Below are positions 35,501-48,838 of a stretch of DNA of 64,000 nucleotides, piece after piece (the first letter of the stretch is position 1; each line of letters starts with the position of its first letter). This stretch comes from Hydractinia symbiolongicarpus (lineage: Eukaryota > Cnidaria > Hydrozoa > Anthoathecata > Hydractiniidae): NCBI RefSeq assembly GCF_029227915.1, contig NC_079879.1:28836501-28900500 (forward strand), written 5' to 3'. The notes beneath the pieces are model-generated. The model was given only the letters and a program-made list of their open reading frames with translations, did not search any database and was not told where the DNA came from. The position numbers and the translations under genes were made by a program.

Positions 35501-38500
35501 GATTAAACTTCTTATATTCAGCGTCTCATCAAAAATGAAAACATTTTTGAAAACTACAAGTCTCATGCGTTTTAGTGGTGAAAAAATAATTTAAAAAATC
35601 GTTCGGGAAATGAGTTTACACCCTGGGTACTTTCTTTGTATACTTTTGAATATACGGGCGGGGTCCGGGATTTACGGGAAATCGCGGGTTTTCGATTGCC
35701 GGCGATTAAACTTCTTTTATTCAGCGTCTCATCAAAAATGAAAACATTTTTAAAAACTACAAGTCTCATGGGCTTTAGTGGTGAAATAATAATTTAAAAA
35801 ATCGTTTGGGAAATGAGTTTACTCCCTGGGTACTTTCTTTGTATACTTTTGACTATACGGGCCGAGTCCGGGATTTACGGGAAATCGCAGGTTTTCCTTT
35901 GCCGGCGATTAAACTTCTTTTATTCAGCGTCTCATCAAATATGAAAACATTTTTGAAAACTACAAGTCTCATGCGTTTTAATGGTGAAAAAATAATTTAA
36001 AAAATCGTTCGGGAAATGAGTTTACACCCTGGGTACTTTCTTTGTATACTTTTGACTATAAGGGCCGAGTCCGGGATTTACGGGAAATCGCAGGTTTTCG
36101 TTTGCCGGCGATTAAACTTCTTTTATTCAGCGTCTCATCAAAAATGAAAACATTTTTAAAAACTACAAGTCTCATGCGTTTTAGTGGTGAAAAAATAATT
36201 TAAAAATTCGTTCGGGAAATAAATTTACTCACTGGGTACTTTCCTTGTATACTTTTGACTATACGGGCCGAGTCCGAGATTTACGGGAAATCGGAGGTTT
36301 TCGTTTGCCGGCGATTAAACTTCTTATATTCAGCGTCTCATCAAAAATGAAAACATTTTTAAAAACTACAAGTCTCATGGGCTTTAGTGGTGAAATAATA
36401 ATTTAAAAAATCGTTTGGGAAATGAGTTTACTCCCTGGGTACTTTCTTTGTATACTTTTGACTATACGGGCCGAGTCCGGGATTTACGGGAAATCGCAGG
36501 TTTTCCTTTGCCGGCGATTAAACTTCTTTTATTCAGCGTCTCATCAAATATGAAAACATTTTTGAAAACTACAAGTCTCATGCGTTTTAATGGTGAAATA
36601 ATAATTTAAAAAATCGTTTGGGAAATGAGTTTACTCCCTGGGTACTTTCTTTGTATACTTTTGACGATACGGGCCGAGTCCAGGATTTACGGGAAATCGC
36701 AGGTTTTCGTTTGCCGGCGATTAAACTTCTTTTATTCAGCGTCTCATCAAAAATGAAAACATTTTTAAAAACTACAAGTCTCATGCGTTTTAGTGGTGAA
36801 AAAATAATTTAAAAATTCGTTCGGGAAATAAATTTACTCACTGGGTACTTTCCTTGTATACTTTTGACTATACGGGCCGAGTCCGAGATTTACGGGAAAT
36901 CGGAGGTTTTCGTTTGCCGGCGATTAAACTTCTTATATTCAGCGTCTCATCAAAAATGAAAACATTTTTGAAAACTACAAGTCTCATGCGCTTTAGTGGT
37001 TAAAAAATAATTTAAAAAATCGTTCGGAAATGAGTTTACACCCTGGGTACTTTCTTTGTATACTTTTGACTATATGGACCGAGTCCGGGATTTACGGGAA
37101 ATCGCGGGTTTTCGTTTGCCGGCGATTAAACATCTTTTATTCAGCGTCTCATTAAAAATGAAAACATTTTTAAAAACTACAAGTCTCATGGGTTTTAGTG
37201 GTGAAATAATAATTTAAAAAATCGTTTGGGAAATGAGTTTACTCCCTGGGTACTTTCTTTGTATACTTTTGACGATACGGGCCGAGTCCAGGATTTACGG
37301 GAAATCGCAGGTTTTCGTTTGCCGGCGATTAAACTTCTTTTATTCAGCGTCTCATTAAAAATGAAAACATTTTTGAAAACTACAAGTCTCATGCGTTTTA
37401 ATGGTGAAAAAATAATTTAAAAAATCGTTCGGGAAATGAGTTTACACCCTGGGTACTTTCTTTGTATACTTTTGACTATAAGGGCCGAGTCCGGGATTTA
37501 CGGGAAATCGCAGGTTTTCGTTTGCCGGCGATTAAACTTCTTTTATTCAGCGTCTCATCAAAAATGAAAACATTTTTAAAAACTACAAGTCTCATGCGTT
37601 TTAGTGGTGAAAAAATAATTTAAAAATTCGTTCGGGAAATAAATTTACTCACTGGGTACTTTCCTTGTATACTTTTGACTATACGGGCCGAGTCCGAGAT
37701 TTACGGGAAATCGGAGGTTTTCGTTTGCCGGCGATTAAACTTTTTATATTCAGCGTCTCATCAAAAATGAAAACATTTTTGAAAACTACAAGTCTCATGC
37801 GCTTTAGTGGTTAAAAAATAATTTAAAAAATCGTTCGGAAATGAGTTTACACCCTGGGTACTTTCTTTGTATACTTTTGACTATATGGACCGAGTCCGGG
37901 ATTTACGGGAAATCGCGGGTTTTCGTTTGCCGGCGATTAAACATCTTTTATTCAGCGTCTCATTAAAAATGAAAACATTTTTAAAAACTACAAGTCTCAT
38001 GGGCTTTAGTGGTGAAATAATAATTTAAAAAATCGTTTGGGAAATGAGTTTACTCCCTGGGTACTTTCTTTGTATACTTTTGACGATACGGGCCGAGTCC
38101 AGGATTTACGGGAAATCGCAGGTTTTCGTTTGCCGGCGATTAAACTTCTTTTATTCAGCGTCTCATTAAAAATGAAAACATTTTTGAAAACTACAAGTCT
38201 CATGCGTTTTAGTGGTAAAAAAATAATTTAAAAATCGTTTGGGAAATGAGTTTACTCCCTGGGTACTTTCTTTGTATACTTTTGACTATACGGGCCAAGC
38301 CGGGATTTACGGGAAATGGCGGGTTTTTGTTTGCCGGCGATTAAACTTCTTTTATTCAGCGTCTCATCAAAAATGAAAACATTTTTGAAAACTACAAGTC
38401 TCATGCGTTTTAGTGGTGAAAAAATAATATAAAAAATCGTTCGGGAAATGAGTTTACTCACTGGGTACTTTCCTTGTATACTTTTGACTATACGGGCCGA

Positions 38501-41500
38501 GTCCGAGATTTACGGGAAATCGGAGGTTTTCGTTTGCCGGCGATTAAACTTCTTATATTCAGCGTCTCATCAAAAATGAAAACATTTTTGAAAACTACAA
38601 GTCTCATGCGCTTTAGTGGTTAAAAAATAATTTAAAAAATCGTTCGGAAATGAGTTTACACCCTGGGTACTTTCTTTGTATACTTTTGACTATATGGACC
38701 CAGTCCGGGATTTACGGGAAATCGCGGGTTTTCGTTTGCCGGCGATTAAACATCTTTTATTCAGCGTCTCATTAAAAATGAAAACATTTTTAAAAACTAC
38801 AAGTCTCATGGGCTTTAGTGGTGAAATAATAATTTAAAAAAACGTTTGGGAAATGAGTTTACTCCCTGGGTACTTTCTTTGTATACTTTTGACGATACGG
38901 GCCGAGTCCAGGATTTACGGGAAATCGCAGGTTTTCGTTTGCCGGCGATTAAACTTCTTTTATTCAGCGTCTCATTAAAAATGAAAACATTTTTGAAAAC
39001 TACAAGTCTCATGCGTTTTAGTGGTAAAAAAATAATTTAAAAAATCGTTTGGGAAATGAGTTTACTCCCTGGGTACTTTCTTTGTATACTTTTGACTATA
39101 CGGGCCAAGCCGGGATTTACGGGAAATGGCGGGTTTTTGTTTGCCGGCGATTAAACTTCTTTTATTCAGCGTCTCATCAAAAATGAAAACATTTTTGAAA
39201 ACTACAAGTCTCATGCGCTTTAGTGGTTAAAAAATAATTTAAAAAATCGTTCGGAAATGAGTTTACACCCTGGGTACTTTCTTTGTATACTTTTGACTAT
39301 ATGGACCGAGTCCGGGATTTATGGGAAATCGCGGGTTTTCGTTTGCCGGCGATTAAACATCTTTTATTCAGCGTCTCATTAAAAATGAAAACATTTTTAA
39401 AAACTACAAGTCTCATGGGCTTTAGTGGTGAAATAATAATTTAAAAAATCGTTTGGGAAATGAGTTTACTCCCTGGGTACTTTCTTTGTATACTTTTGAC
39501 GATACGGGCCGAGTCCAGGATTTACGGGAAATCGCAGGTTTTCGTTTGCCGGCGATTAAACTTCTTTTATTCAGCGTCTCATTAAAAATGAAAACATTTT
39601 TAAAAACTACAAGTCTCATGCGTTTTAATGGTGAAAAAATAATTTAAAAAATCGTTCGGGAAATGAGTTTACACCCTGGGTACTTTCTTTGTATACTTTT
39701 GACTATAAGGGCCGAGTCCGGGATTTACGGGAAATCGCAGGTTTTCGTTTGCCGGGGATTAAACTTCTTTTATTCAGCGTCTCATCAAAAATGAAAACAT
39801 TTTTAAAAACTACAAGTCTCATGCGTTTTAGTGGTGAAAAAATAATTTAAAAATTCGTTCGGGAAATAAATTTACTCACTGGGTACTTTCCTTGTATACT
39901 TTTGACTATACGGGCCGAGTCCGAGATTTACGGGAAATCGGAGGTTTTCGTTTGCCGGCGATTAAACTTCTTATATTCAGCGTCTCATCAAAAATGAAAA
40001 CATTTTTGAAAACTACAAGTCTCATGCGCTTTAGTGGTTAAAAAATAATTTAAAAAATCGTTCGGAAATGAGTTTACACCCTGGGTACTTTCTTTGTATA
40101 CTTTTGACTATACGGGCCAAGCCGGGATTTACGGGAAATCGCGGGTTTTCGTTTGCCGGCGATTAAACATCTTTTATTCAGCGTCTCATTAAAAATGAAA
40201 ACATTTTTAAAAACTACTTGTCTCATGGGCTTTAGTGGTGAAATTGTGGTGTAGTGGTGAAAGAAATGAGTTTACACCCTGGGTACTTTCTTTGTATACT
40301 TTTGACTATATGGACCGAGTCCGGGATTTACGGGAACGTTTACGTTTTCGTTTGCCGGCGATTAAACATCTTTTATTCAGCGTCTCATTAAAAATGAAAA
40401 CATTTTTAAAAACTACAAGTCTCATGGGCTTTAGTGGTGAAATAATAATTTAAAAAATCGTTTGGGAAATGAGTTTACTCCCTGGGTACTTTCTTTGTAT
40501 ACTTTTGACGATACGGGCCGAGTCCAGGATTTACGGGAAATCGCAGGTTTTCGTTTGCCGGCGATTAAACTTCTTTTATTCAGCGTCTCATTAAAAATGA
40601 AAACATTTTTGAAAACTACAAGTCTCATGCGTTTTAGTGGTAAAAAAATAATTTAAAAAATCGTTTGGGAAATGAGTTTACTCCCTGGGTACTTTCTTTG
40701 TATACTTTTGACTATACGGGCCAAGCCGGGATTTACGGGAAATGGCGGGTTTTTGTTTGCCGGCGATTAAACTTCTTTTATTCAGCGTCTCATCAAAAAT
40801 GAAAACATTTTTGAAAACTACAAGTCTCATGCGTTTTAGTGGTGAAAAAATAATATAAAAAATCGTTCGGGAAATGAGTTTACTCCCTGGGTACTTTCTT
40901 TGTATACTTTTGACTATACGGGCCGAGTCCGGGATTTGCGGGGAGTCGCGGGTTTTCGTTTGCCGGCGATTAAACTTCTTTTATTCAGCGTCTCATCAAA
41001 AATGAAAACATTTTTGAAAACTACAAGTCTCATGCGTTTTAGTGGTGAAATAATAATTTAAAAAATCGTTCGGGAAATGAGTTTACACCCTGGCTACTTT
41101 CTTTGTATACTTTTGACTGTAAGGGCCGAGTCCGAGATTTACGGGAAATCGCAGGTTTTCGTTTGCCGGCGATTAAACTTCTTTTATTCAGCGTCTCATT
41201 AAAAATGAAAACATTTTTAAAAACCACAAGTCTCATGCGTTTTAGTGGTGAAAAGATAATTTAAAAATTCGTTCGGAAAGTAAGTTTACTCACTGGGTAC
41301 TTTCCTTGTATACTTTAGACTATACGGGCCGAGTCCGGGATTTACGGGAAATCGCAGGTTTTCGTTTGCCGGCGATTAAACTTCTTATATTCAGCGTCTC
41401 ATCAAAAATGAAAACATTTTTGAAAACTACAAGTCTCATGCGTTTTAGTGGTGAAAAAATAATTTAAAAAATCGTTCGGGAAATGAGTTTACACCCTGGG

Positions 41501-44500
41501 TACTTTCTTTGTATACTTTTGAATATACGGGCGGGGTCCGGGATTTACGGGAAATCGCGGGTTTTCGATTGCCGGCGATTAAACTTCTTTTATTCAGCGT
41601 CTCATCAAAAATGAAAACATTTTTAAAAACTACAAGTCTCATGGGCTTTAGTGGTGAAATAATAATTTAAAAAATCGTTTGGGAAATGAGTTTACTCCCT
41701 GGGTACTTTCTTTGTATACTTTTGACTATACGGGCCGAGTCCGGGATTTACGGGAAATCGCAGGTTTTCCTTTGCCGGCGATTAAACTTCTTTTATTCAG
41801 CGTCTCATCAAATATGAAAACATTTTTGAAAACTACAAGTCTCATGCGTTTTAATGGTGAAAAAATAATTTAAAAAAACGTTCGGGAAATGAGTTTACAC
41901 CCTGGGTACTTTCTTTGTATACTTTTGACTATAAGGGCCGAGTCCGGGATTTACGGGAAATCGCAGGTTTTCGTTTGCCGGCGATTAAACTTCTTTTATT
42001 CAGCGTCTCATCAAAAATGAAAACATTTTTAAAAACTACAAGTCTCATGCGTTTTAGTGGTGAAAAAATAATTTAAAAATTCGTTCGGGAAATAAATTTA
42101 CTCACTGGGTACTTTCCTTGTATACTTTTGACTATACGGGCCGAGTCCGGGATTTACGGGAAATCGGAGGTTTTCGTTTGCCGGCGATTAAACTTCTTAT
42201 ATTCAGCGTCTCATCAAAAATGAAAACATTTTTGAAAACTACAAGTCTCATGCGCTTTAGTGGTTAAAAAATAATTTAAAAAATCGTTCGGAAATGAGTT
42301 TACACCCTGGGTACTTTCTTTGTATACTTTTGACTATATGGACCGAGTCCGGGATTTACGGGAAATCAAGGGTTTTCGTTTGCCGGCGATTAAACATCTT
42401 TTATTCAGCGTCTCATAAAAATGAAAACATTTTTAAAAACTACAAGTCTCATGGGCTTTAGTGGTGAAATAATAATTTAAAAAATCGTTTGGGAAATGAG
42501 TTTACTCCCTGGGTACTTTCTTTGTATACTTTTGACTATACGGGCCGAGTCCAGGATTTACGGGAAATCGCAGGTTTTCGTTTGCCGGCGATTAAACTTC
42601 TTTTATTCAGCGTCTCATTAAAAATGAAAACATTTTTGAAAACTACAAGTCTCATGCGTTTTAGTGGTGAAAAAATACTATAAAAAATCGTTCGGGAAAT
42701 GAGTTTACTCCCTGGGTACTTTCTTTGTATACTTTTGACTATACGGGCCGAGTCCGGGATTTGCGGGGAGTCGCGGGTTTTCGTTTGCCGGCGATTAAAC
42801 TTCTTTTATTCAGCGTCTCATCAAAAATGAAAACATTTTTGAAAACTACAAGTCTCATGCGTTTTAGTGGTGAAATAATAATTTAAAAAATCGTTCGGGA
42901 AATGAGTTTACACCCTGGGTACTTTCTTTGTATACTTTTGACTATAAGGGCCGAGTCCGGGATTTACGGGAAATCGCAGGTTTTCGTTTGCCGGTGATTA
43001 AACTTCTTTTATTCAGCGTCTCATTAAAAATGAAAACATTTTTAAAAACTACAAGTCTCATGCGTTTTAGTGGTGAAAAGATAATTTAAAAATTCGTTCG
43101 GAAAGTAAGTTTACTCACTGGGTACTTTCCTTGTATACTTTTGACTATACGGGCCGAGTCCGGGATTTACGGGAAATCGCAGGTTTTCGTTTGCGGGCGA
43201 TTAAACTTCTTATATTCAGCGTCTCATCAAAAATGAAAAAATTTTTGAAAACTACAAGTCTCATGCGTTTTAGTGGTGAAAAAATAATTTAAAAAATCGT
43301 TCGGGAAATGAGTTTACACCCTGGGTACTTTCTTTGTATACTTTTGACTATAAGGGCCGAGTCCGGGATTTACGGGAAATCGCAGGTTTTCGTTTGCCGG
43401 CGATTAAACTTCTTTTATTCAGCGTCTCATTAAAAATGAAAACATTTTTAAAAACTACAAGTCTCATGCGTTTTAGTGGTGAAAAGATAATTTAAAAATT
43501 CGTTCGGAAAGTAAGTTTACTCACTGGGTACTTTCCTTGTATACTTTTGACTATACGGGCCGAGTCCGGGATTTACGGGAAATCGCAGGTTTTCGTTTGC
43601 CGGCGATTAAACTTCTTATATTCAGCGTCTCATCAAAAATGAAAACATTTTTGAAAACTACAAGTCTCATGCGTTTTAGTGGTGAAAAAATAATTTAAAA
43701 AATCGTTCGGGAAATGAGTTTACACCCTGGGTACTTTCTTTGTATACTTTTGAATATACGGGCGGGGTCCGGGATTTACGGGAAATCGCGGGTTTTCGAT
43801 TGCCGGCGATTAAACTTCTTTTATTCAGCGTCTCATCAAAAATGAAAACATTTTTAAAAACTACAAGTCTCATGGGCTTTAGTGGTGAAATAATAATTTA
43901 AAAAATCGTTTGGGAAATGAGTTTACTCCCTGGGTACTTTCTTTGTATACTTTTGACTATACGGGCCGAGTCCGGGATTAACGGGAAATCGCAGGTTTTC
44001 CTTTGCCGGCGATTAAACTTCTTTTATTCAGCGTCTCATCAAATATGAAAACATTTTTGAAAACTACAAGTCTCATGCGTTTTAATGGTGAAAAAATAAT
44101 TTAAAAAATCGTTCGGGAAATGAGTTTACACCCTGGGTACTTTCTTTGTATACTTTTGACTATAAGGGCCGAGTCCGGGATTTACGGGAAATCGCAGGTT
44201 TTCGTTTGCCTGCGATTAAACTTCTTTTATTCAGCGTCTCATCAAAAATGAAAACATTTTTAAAAACTACAAGTCTCATGCGTTTTAGTGGTGAAAAAAT
44301 AATTTAAAAATTCGTTCGGGAAATAAATTTACTCACTGGGTACTTTCCTTGTATACTTTTGACTATACGGGCCGAGTCTGGGATTTACGGGAAATCGGAG
44401 GTTTTCGTTTGCCGGCGATTAAACTTCTTATATTCAGCGTCTCATCACAAATGAAAACATTTGTGAAAACTACAAGTCTCATGCGCTTTAGTGGTTAAAA

Positions 44501-44782
44501 AATAATTTAAAAAATCGTTCGGAAATGAGTTTACACCCTGGGTACTTTCTTTGTATACTTTTGACTTTATGGACCGAGTCCGGGATTTACGGGAAATCGC
44601 GGGTTTTCGTTTGCCGGTGATTAAACATCTTTTATTCAGCGTCTCATTAAAAATGAAAACATTTTTAAAAACTACAAGTCTCATGGGCTTTAGTGGTGAA
44701 ATAATAATTTAAAAAATCGTTTGGGAAATGAGTTTACTCCCTGGGTACTTTCTTTGTATACTTTTGACTATACGGGCCGAGT
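32578..44782 (+). repeat. Shuffled HOR domain built from about ten recurring monomer types
   Basis: About 60 monomers fall into a small alphabet: g (GCGGGGTCC, TTCGATTGCC), h (TTCCTTTGCC, CATCAAATATG), a (ACACCCTGGG, ATAAGGG), b (AAATAAATTT, ATCGGAGG), c (GGTTAAAAAAT, TATGGACC), d (GAAATAATAAT, GTCCAGG, often GACGATAC), e (AAGCCGGG, GGCGGG), f (TTGCGGGGAGTCG), i (GAAATAATAAT with ACACCC), j (GAAAAGATAAT, GTAAGTTT). From about 33.5 kb the order reads i j g h a b c d, a b, g h a b, h d b c d, a b c d e, b c d e, c d, a b c x d e f, i j g h a b c d f, i j a j, g h a b c d. The implied ancestral HOR is g-h-a-b-c-d-e-f-i-j, later cut and re-expanded. Some monomers are hybrids (for example a/d at about 36,595). 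No gene is present. Confidence 0.82.
40213..40352 (+). repeat. Aberrant satellite monomer with two scrambled segments
   Basis: This monomer (x in the type order) departs from all others. ACTACAAG is ACTACTTG at 40,213. The A/T-rich segment and TCGTTTGGG are replaced by TTGTGGTGTAGTGGTGAAAG, so that TAGTGGTGAAA occurs twice at 19-bp spacing (40,233 and 40,252). At 40,331-40,350, CGGGAAATCGCGGG is replaced by CGGGAACGTTTACG with length preserved. Surrounding bases are ordinary. The pattern looks like error-prone repair or template switching confined to one copy. Loss of the usual stop codons here lets a reading frame run 72 codons; I do not regard it as a gene. Confidence 0.85.
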
Positions 44783-45655
44783 CCAGGATTTACGGGAAAT
44801 CGCAGGTTTTCGTTTGCCGGCGATTAAACTTCTTTTATTCAGCGTCTCATTAAAAATGAAAACATTTTTGAAACCTACAAGTCTCATGCGTTTTAGTGGT
44901 GAAGAAATAATTTAAAAAATCGTTTGGGAAATGAGTTTACTCCCTGGGTACTTTCTTTGTATACTATTGACTATACGGGCCAAGCCGGGATTTACGGGAA
45001 ATGGCGGGTTTTTGTTTGCCGGCGATTAAACTTCTTTTATTCAGCGTCTTATCAAAAATGAAAACATTTTTGAAAACTACAAGTCTCATGCGTTTTAGTG
45101 TTGAAAAAGTAATATAAAAAATCGTTCGGGAAATGAGTTTACTCCCTGGGTACTTTCTTTGTATACTTTTGACTATACGGGCCGAGTCCGGGATTTGCGG
45201 GGAGTCGCGGGTTTTCGTTTGCCGGCGATTAAACTTCTTTTATTCAGCGTCTCATCAAAAATGAAAACATTTTTGAAAACTACAAGTCTCATGCGTTTTA
45301 GTGGTGAAAAAATAATTTAAAAATTCGTTCGGGAAATAAGTTTACTCACTGGGTACTTTCCTTGTATACTTTTGACTATACGGGCCGAGTCCAGGATTTA
45401 CGGGAAATCGCAGGTTTTCGTTTGCCGGCGATTAAACTTCTTTTATTCAGCGTCTCATTAAAAATGAAAACATTTTTGAAACCTACAAGTCTCATGCGTT
45501 TTAGTGGTGAAGAAATAATTTAAAAAATCGTTTTGGAAATGAGTTTACTCCCTGGGTACTTTCTTTGTATACTATTGACTATACGGGCCAAGCCGGGATT
45601 TACGGGAAATGGCGGGTTTTTGTTTGCCGGCGATTAAACTTCTTTTATTCAGCGT
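44783..45655 (+). repeat. Three-monomer (608-bp) tandem duplication, second copy partial
   Basis: CCAGGATTT at 44,783 recurs at 45,391, and the following monomers (GAAACCTACAAG with GAAGAAATAAT, then GTATACTATTGAC with AAGCCGGG) recur at the same 608-bp spacing. The match ends near 45,655, where CTTATCAAAAATG in the first copy is CTCATC in the second. The junction lies between CTTTC(C/T)TTG and GTCCAGG of the joined monomer, inside the dyad/G-tract part of the repeat. Confidence 0.82.
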
Positions 45656-47582
45656 CTCATCAAAAATGAAAACATTTCTGAAAACTACAAGTCTCATGCG
45701 TTTTAGTGGTGAAAAAATAATTTAAAAAATCGTTCGGGAAATGAGTTTACTCCCTGGGTACTTTCTTTGTATACTATTGACTATACGGGCCAAGCCGGGA
45801 TTTACGGGAAATGGCGGGTTTTTGTTTGCCGGCGATTAAACTTCTTTTATTCAGCGTCTCATCAAAAATGAAAACATTTTTGAAAACTACAAGTCTCATG
45901 CGTTTTAGTGGTGAAAAAGTAATATAAAAAATCGTTCGGGAAATGAGTTTACTCCCTGGGTACTTTCTTTGTATACTTTTGACTATACGGGCCGAGTCCG
46001 GGATTTGCGGGGAGTCGCGGGTTTTCGTTTGCCGGCGATTAAACTTCTTTTATTCAGCGTCTCATCAAAAATGAAAACATTTTTGAAAACTGCAAGTCTC
46101 ATGCGTTTTAGTGGTGAAAAAATAATTTAAAAATTCGTTCGGGAAATAAGTTTACTCACTGGGTACTTTCCTTGTATACTTTTGACTATACGGGCCGAGT
46201 CCGGGATTTACGGGAAATCGCAGGTTTTCGTTTGCCGGCGATTAAACTTCTTATATTCAGCGTCTCATCAAAAATGAAAACATTTTTGAAAACTACAAGT
46301 CTCATGCGTTTTAGTGGTCAAAAAAATAATTTAAAAAATCGTTCGGGAAATGAGTTTACACCCTGGGTACTTTCTTTGTATACTTTTGAATATACGGGCC
46401 GAGTCCGGGATTTACGGGAAATCGCAGGTTTTCGTTTGCCGGCGATTAAACTTATTTTATTCAGCGTGTCATCAAAAATGAAAACATTTTTGAAAACTAC
46501 AACTCTCATGCGTTTTAGTGGTGAAAAAATAATTTAAAAAATCGTTCGGGAAATGAGTTTACTACCTGGGTACTTTCTTTGTATACTATTGACTATACGG
46601 GCCAAGCCGGGATTTACGGGAAATGGCGGGTTTTTGTTTGCCGGCGATTAAACTTCTTTTATTCAGCGTCTCATCAAAAATGAAAACATTTCTGAAAACT
46701 ACAAGTCTCATGCGTTTTAGTGGTGAAAAAATAATTTAAAAAATCGTTCGGGAAATGAGTTTACTCCCTGGGTACTTTCTTTGTATACTATTGACTATAC
46801 GGGCCAAGCCGGGATTTACGGGAAATGGCGGGTTTTTGTTTGCCGGCGATTAAACTTCTTTTATTCAGCGTCTCATCAAAAATGAAAACATTTTTGAAAA
46901 CTACAAGTCTCATGCGTTTTAGTGGTGAAAAAGTAATATAAAAAATCGTTCGGGAAATGAGTTTACTCCCTGGGTACTTTCTTTGTATACTTTTGACTAT
47001 ACGGGCCGAGTCCGGGATTTGCGGGGAGTCGCGGGTTTTCGTTTGCCGGCGATTAAACTTCTTTTATTCAGCGTCTCATCAAAAATGAAAACATTTTTGA
47101 AAACTGCAAGTCTCATGCGTTTTAGTGGTGAAAAAATAATTTAAAAATTCGTTCGGGAAATAAGTTTACTCACTGGGTACTTTCCTTGTATACTTTTGAC
47201 TATACGGGCCGAGTCCGGGATTTACGGGAAATCGCAGGTTTTCGTTTGCCGGCGATTAAACTTCTTATATTCAGCGTCTCATCAAAAATGAAAACATTTT
47301 TGAAAACTACAAGTCTCATGCGTTTTAGTGGTCAAAAAAATAATTTAAAAAATCGTTCGGGAAATGAGTTTACACCCTGGGTACTTTCTTTGTATACTTT
47401 TGAATATACGGGCCGAGTCCGGGATTTACGGGAAATCGCAGGTTTTCGTTTGCCGGCGATTAAACTTATTTTATTCAGCGTGTCATCAAAAATGAAAACA
47501 TTTTTGAAAACTACAACTCTCATGCGTTTTAGTGGTGAAAAAATAATTTAAAAAATCGTTCGGGAAATGAGTTTACTACCTG
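45555..47582 (+). repeat. Five-monomer HOR, two tandem copies (1,014 bp each)
   Basis: Unit 1 is about 45,555-46,568 and unit 2 about 46,569-47,582. They appear almost identical. Shared markers are two GTATACTATTGAC monomers, a TTGCGGGGAGTCG monomer, AACTGCAAGTC, AAATAAGTTT, the extra-A variant GGTCAAAAAAATAAT (46,317 and 47,331), TTATTTTATTCAGCGTGTC and ACTACAACTCTC. Identity continues to about 47,598, where GTATACTTTTGAC replaces GTATACTATTGAC. The extra A brings the frames of two neighbouring monomers together, giving a 121-codon frame in each unit that is an artefact of the repeat. Confidence 0.9.
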
Positions 47583-48838
47583 GGTACTTTCTTTGTATAC
47601 TTTTGACTATACGGGCCAAGCCGGGATTTACGGGAAATGGCGGGTTTTTGTTTGCCGGCGATTAAACTTCTTTTATTCAGCGTCTCATCAAAAATGAAAA
47701 CATTTTTGAAAACTACAAGTCTCATGCGCTTTAGTGGTGAAAAAGTAATATAAAAAATCGTTCGGGAAATAAGTTTACTCCCTGGGTACTTTCTTTGTAT
47801 ACTTTTGACTATACGGGCCGAGTCCGGGATTTGCGGGGAGTCGCGGGTTTTCGTTTGCCGGCGATTAAACTTCTTTTATTCAGCGTCTCATCAAAAATGA
47901 AAACATTTTTGAAAACTACAAGTCTCATGCGTTTTAGTGGTGAAAAGATAATTTAAAAAATCGTTTTGGAAATGAGTTTACTCACAGGGTACTTTCTTTG
48001 TATACATTCGACTATACGGGCCAAGCCCGGGATTTACGGGAAATCTCGGGTTTTCGTTTGCCGGCGATTAAACCACTTTCATTAGGCGTCTCATCAAAAA
48101 TGAAAACATTTCTGAAAACTACAAGTCTCATGGGTTTTAGTGGTGAAAAAATAATATAAAAAATCGTTCGGGAAATGAGTTTACACCCTGGGTACTTTCT
48201 TTGTATACTTTTGAATATACGGGCCGAGTCCGGGATTTACGGGAAATCGCAGGTTTTCGTTTGCCGGCGATTAAACTTCTTTTATTCAGCGTCGCATCAA
48301 AAATGAAAACATTTTTGAAAACTACAAGTCTCATGCGTTTTAGTGGTGAAAAGATAATTTAAAAAATCTCTTTGGAAATGAGTTTACTCACAGGGTACTT
48401 TCTTTGTATACATTCGACTATACGGGCCAAGCCCGGGATTTACGGGAAATCTCGGGTTTTCGTTTGCCGGCGATTAAACCACTTTCATTAAGCGTCTCAT
48501 CAAAAATGAAAACATTTCTGAAAACTACAAGTCTCATGGGTTTTAGTGGTGAAAAAGTAATATAAAAAATCGTTCGGGAAATGAGTTTACACCCTGGGTA
48601 CTTTCTTTGTATACTTTTGAATATACGGGCCAAGTCCGGGATTTACGGGAAATCGCAGGTTTTCGTTTGCCGGCGATTAAACATCTTTTATTCAGCGTCT
48701 CATTAAAAATGAAAACATTTTTAAAAACTACAAGTCTCATGGGCTTTAGTGGTGAAATAATAATTTAAAAAATCGTTTGGGAAATGAGTTTACTCCCTGG
48801 GTACTTTCTTTGTATACTTTTGACTATACGGGCCGAGT
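47583..48838 (+). repeat. Transitional satellite with a two-monomer (406-bp) doublet
   Basis: After an AAGCCGGG and a TTGCGGGGAGTCG monomer, a two-monomer unit occurs twice: CACAGGG/TACATTCG with AAATCTCGGG, then an ATGGGTTTTAG/ACACCC/TTGAATATACGG monomer (CACAGGG starts 47,983 and 48,389, 406 bp apart). The second unit has AAATCTCTTTGG where the first has AAATCGTTTTGG. This is the first reappearance of the CCACTTTCATTA linker class after a gap of about 17.8 kb. No gene is seen. Confidence 0.8.

Noticed and set aside
40235-40453. A 72-codon frame with an unusual start (MVKLWCSGER...)
   Set aside because: It arises only because the scrambled monomer lost the usual stop codons; the rest of the frame is ordinary satellite translation.
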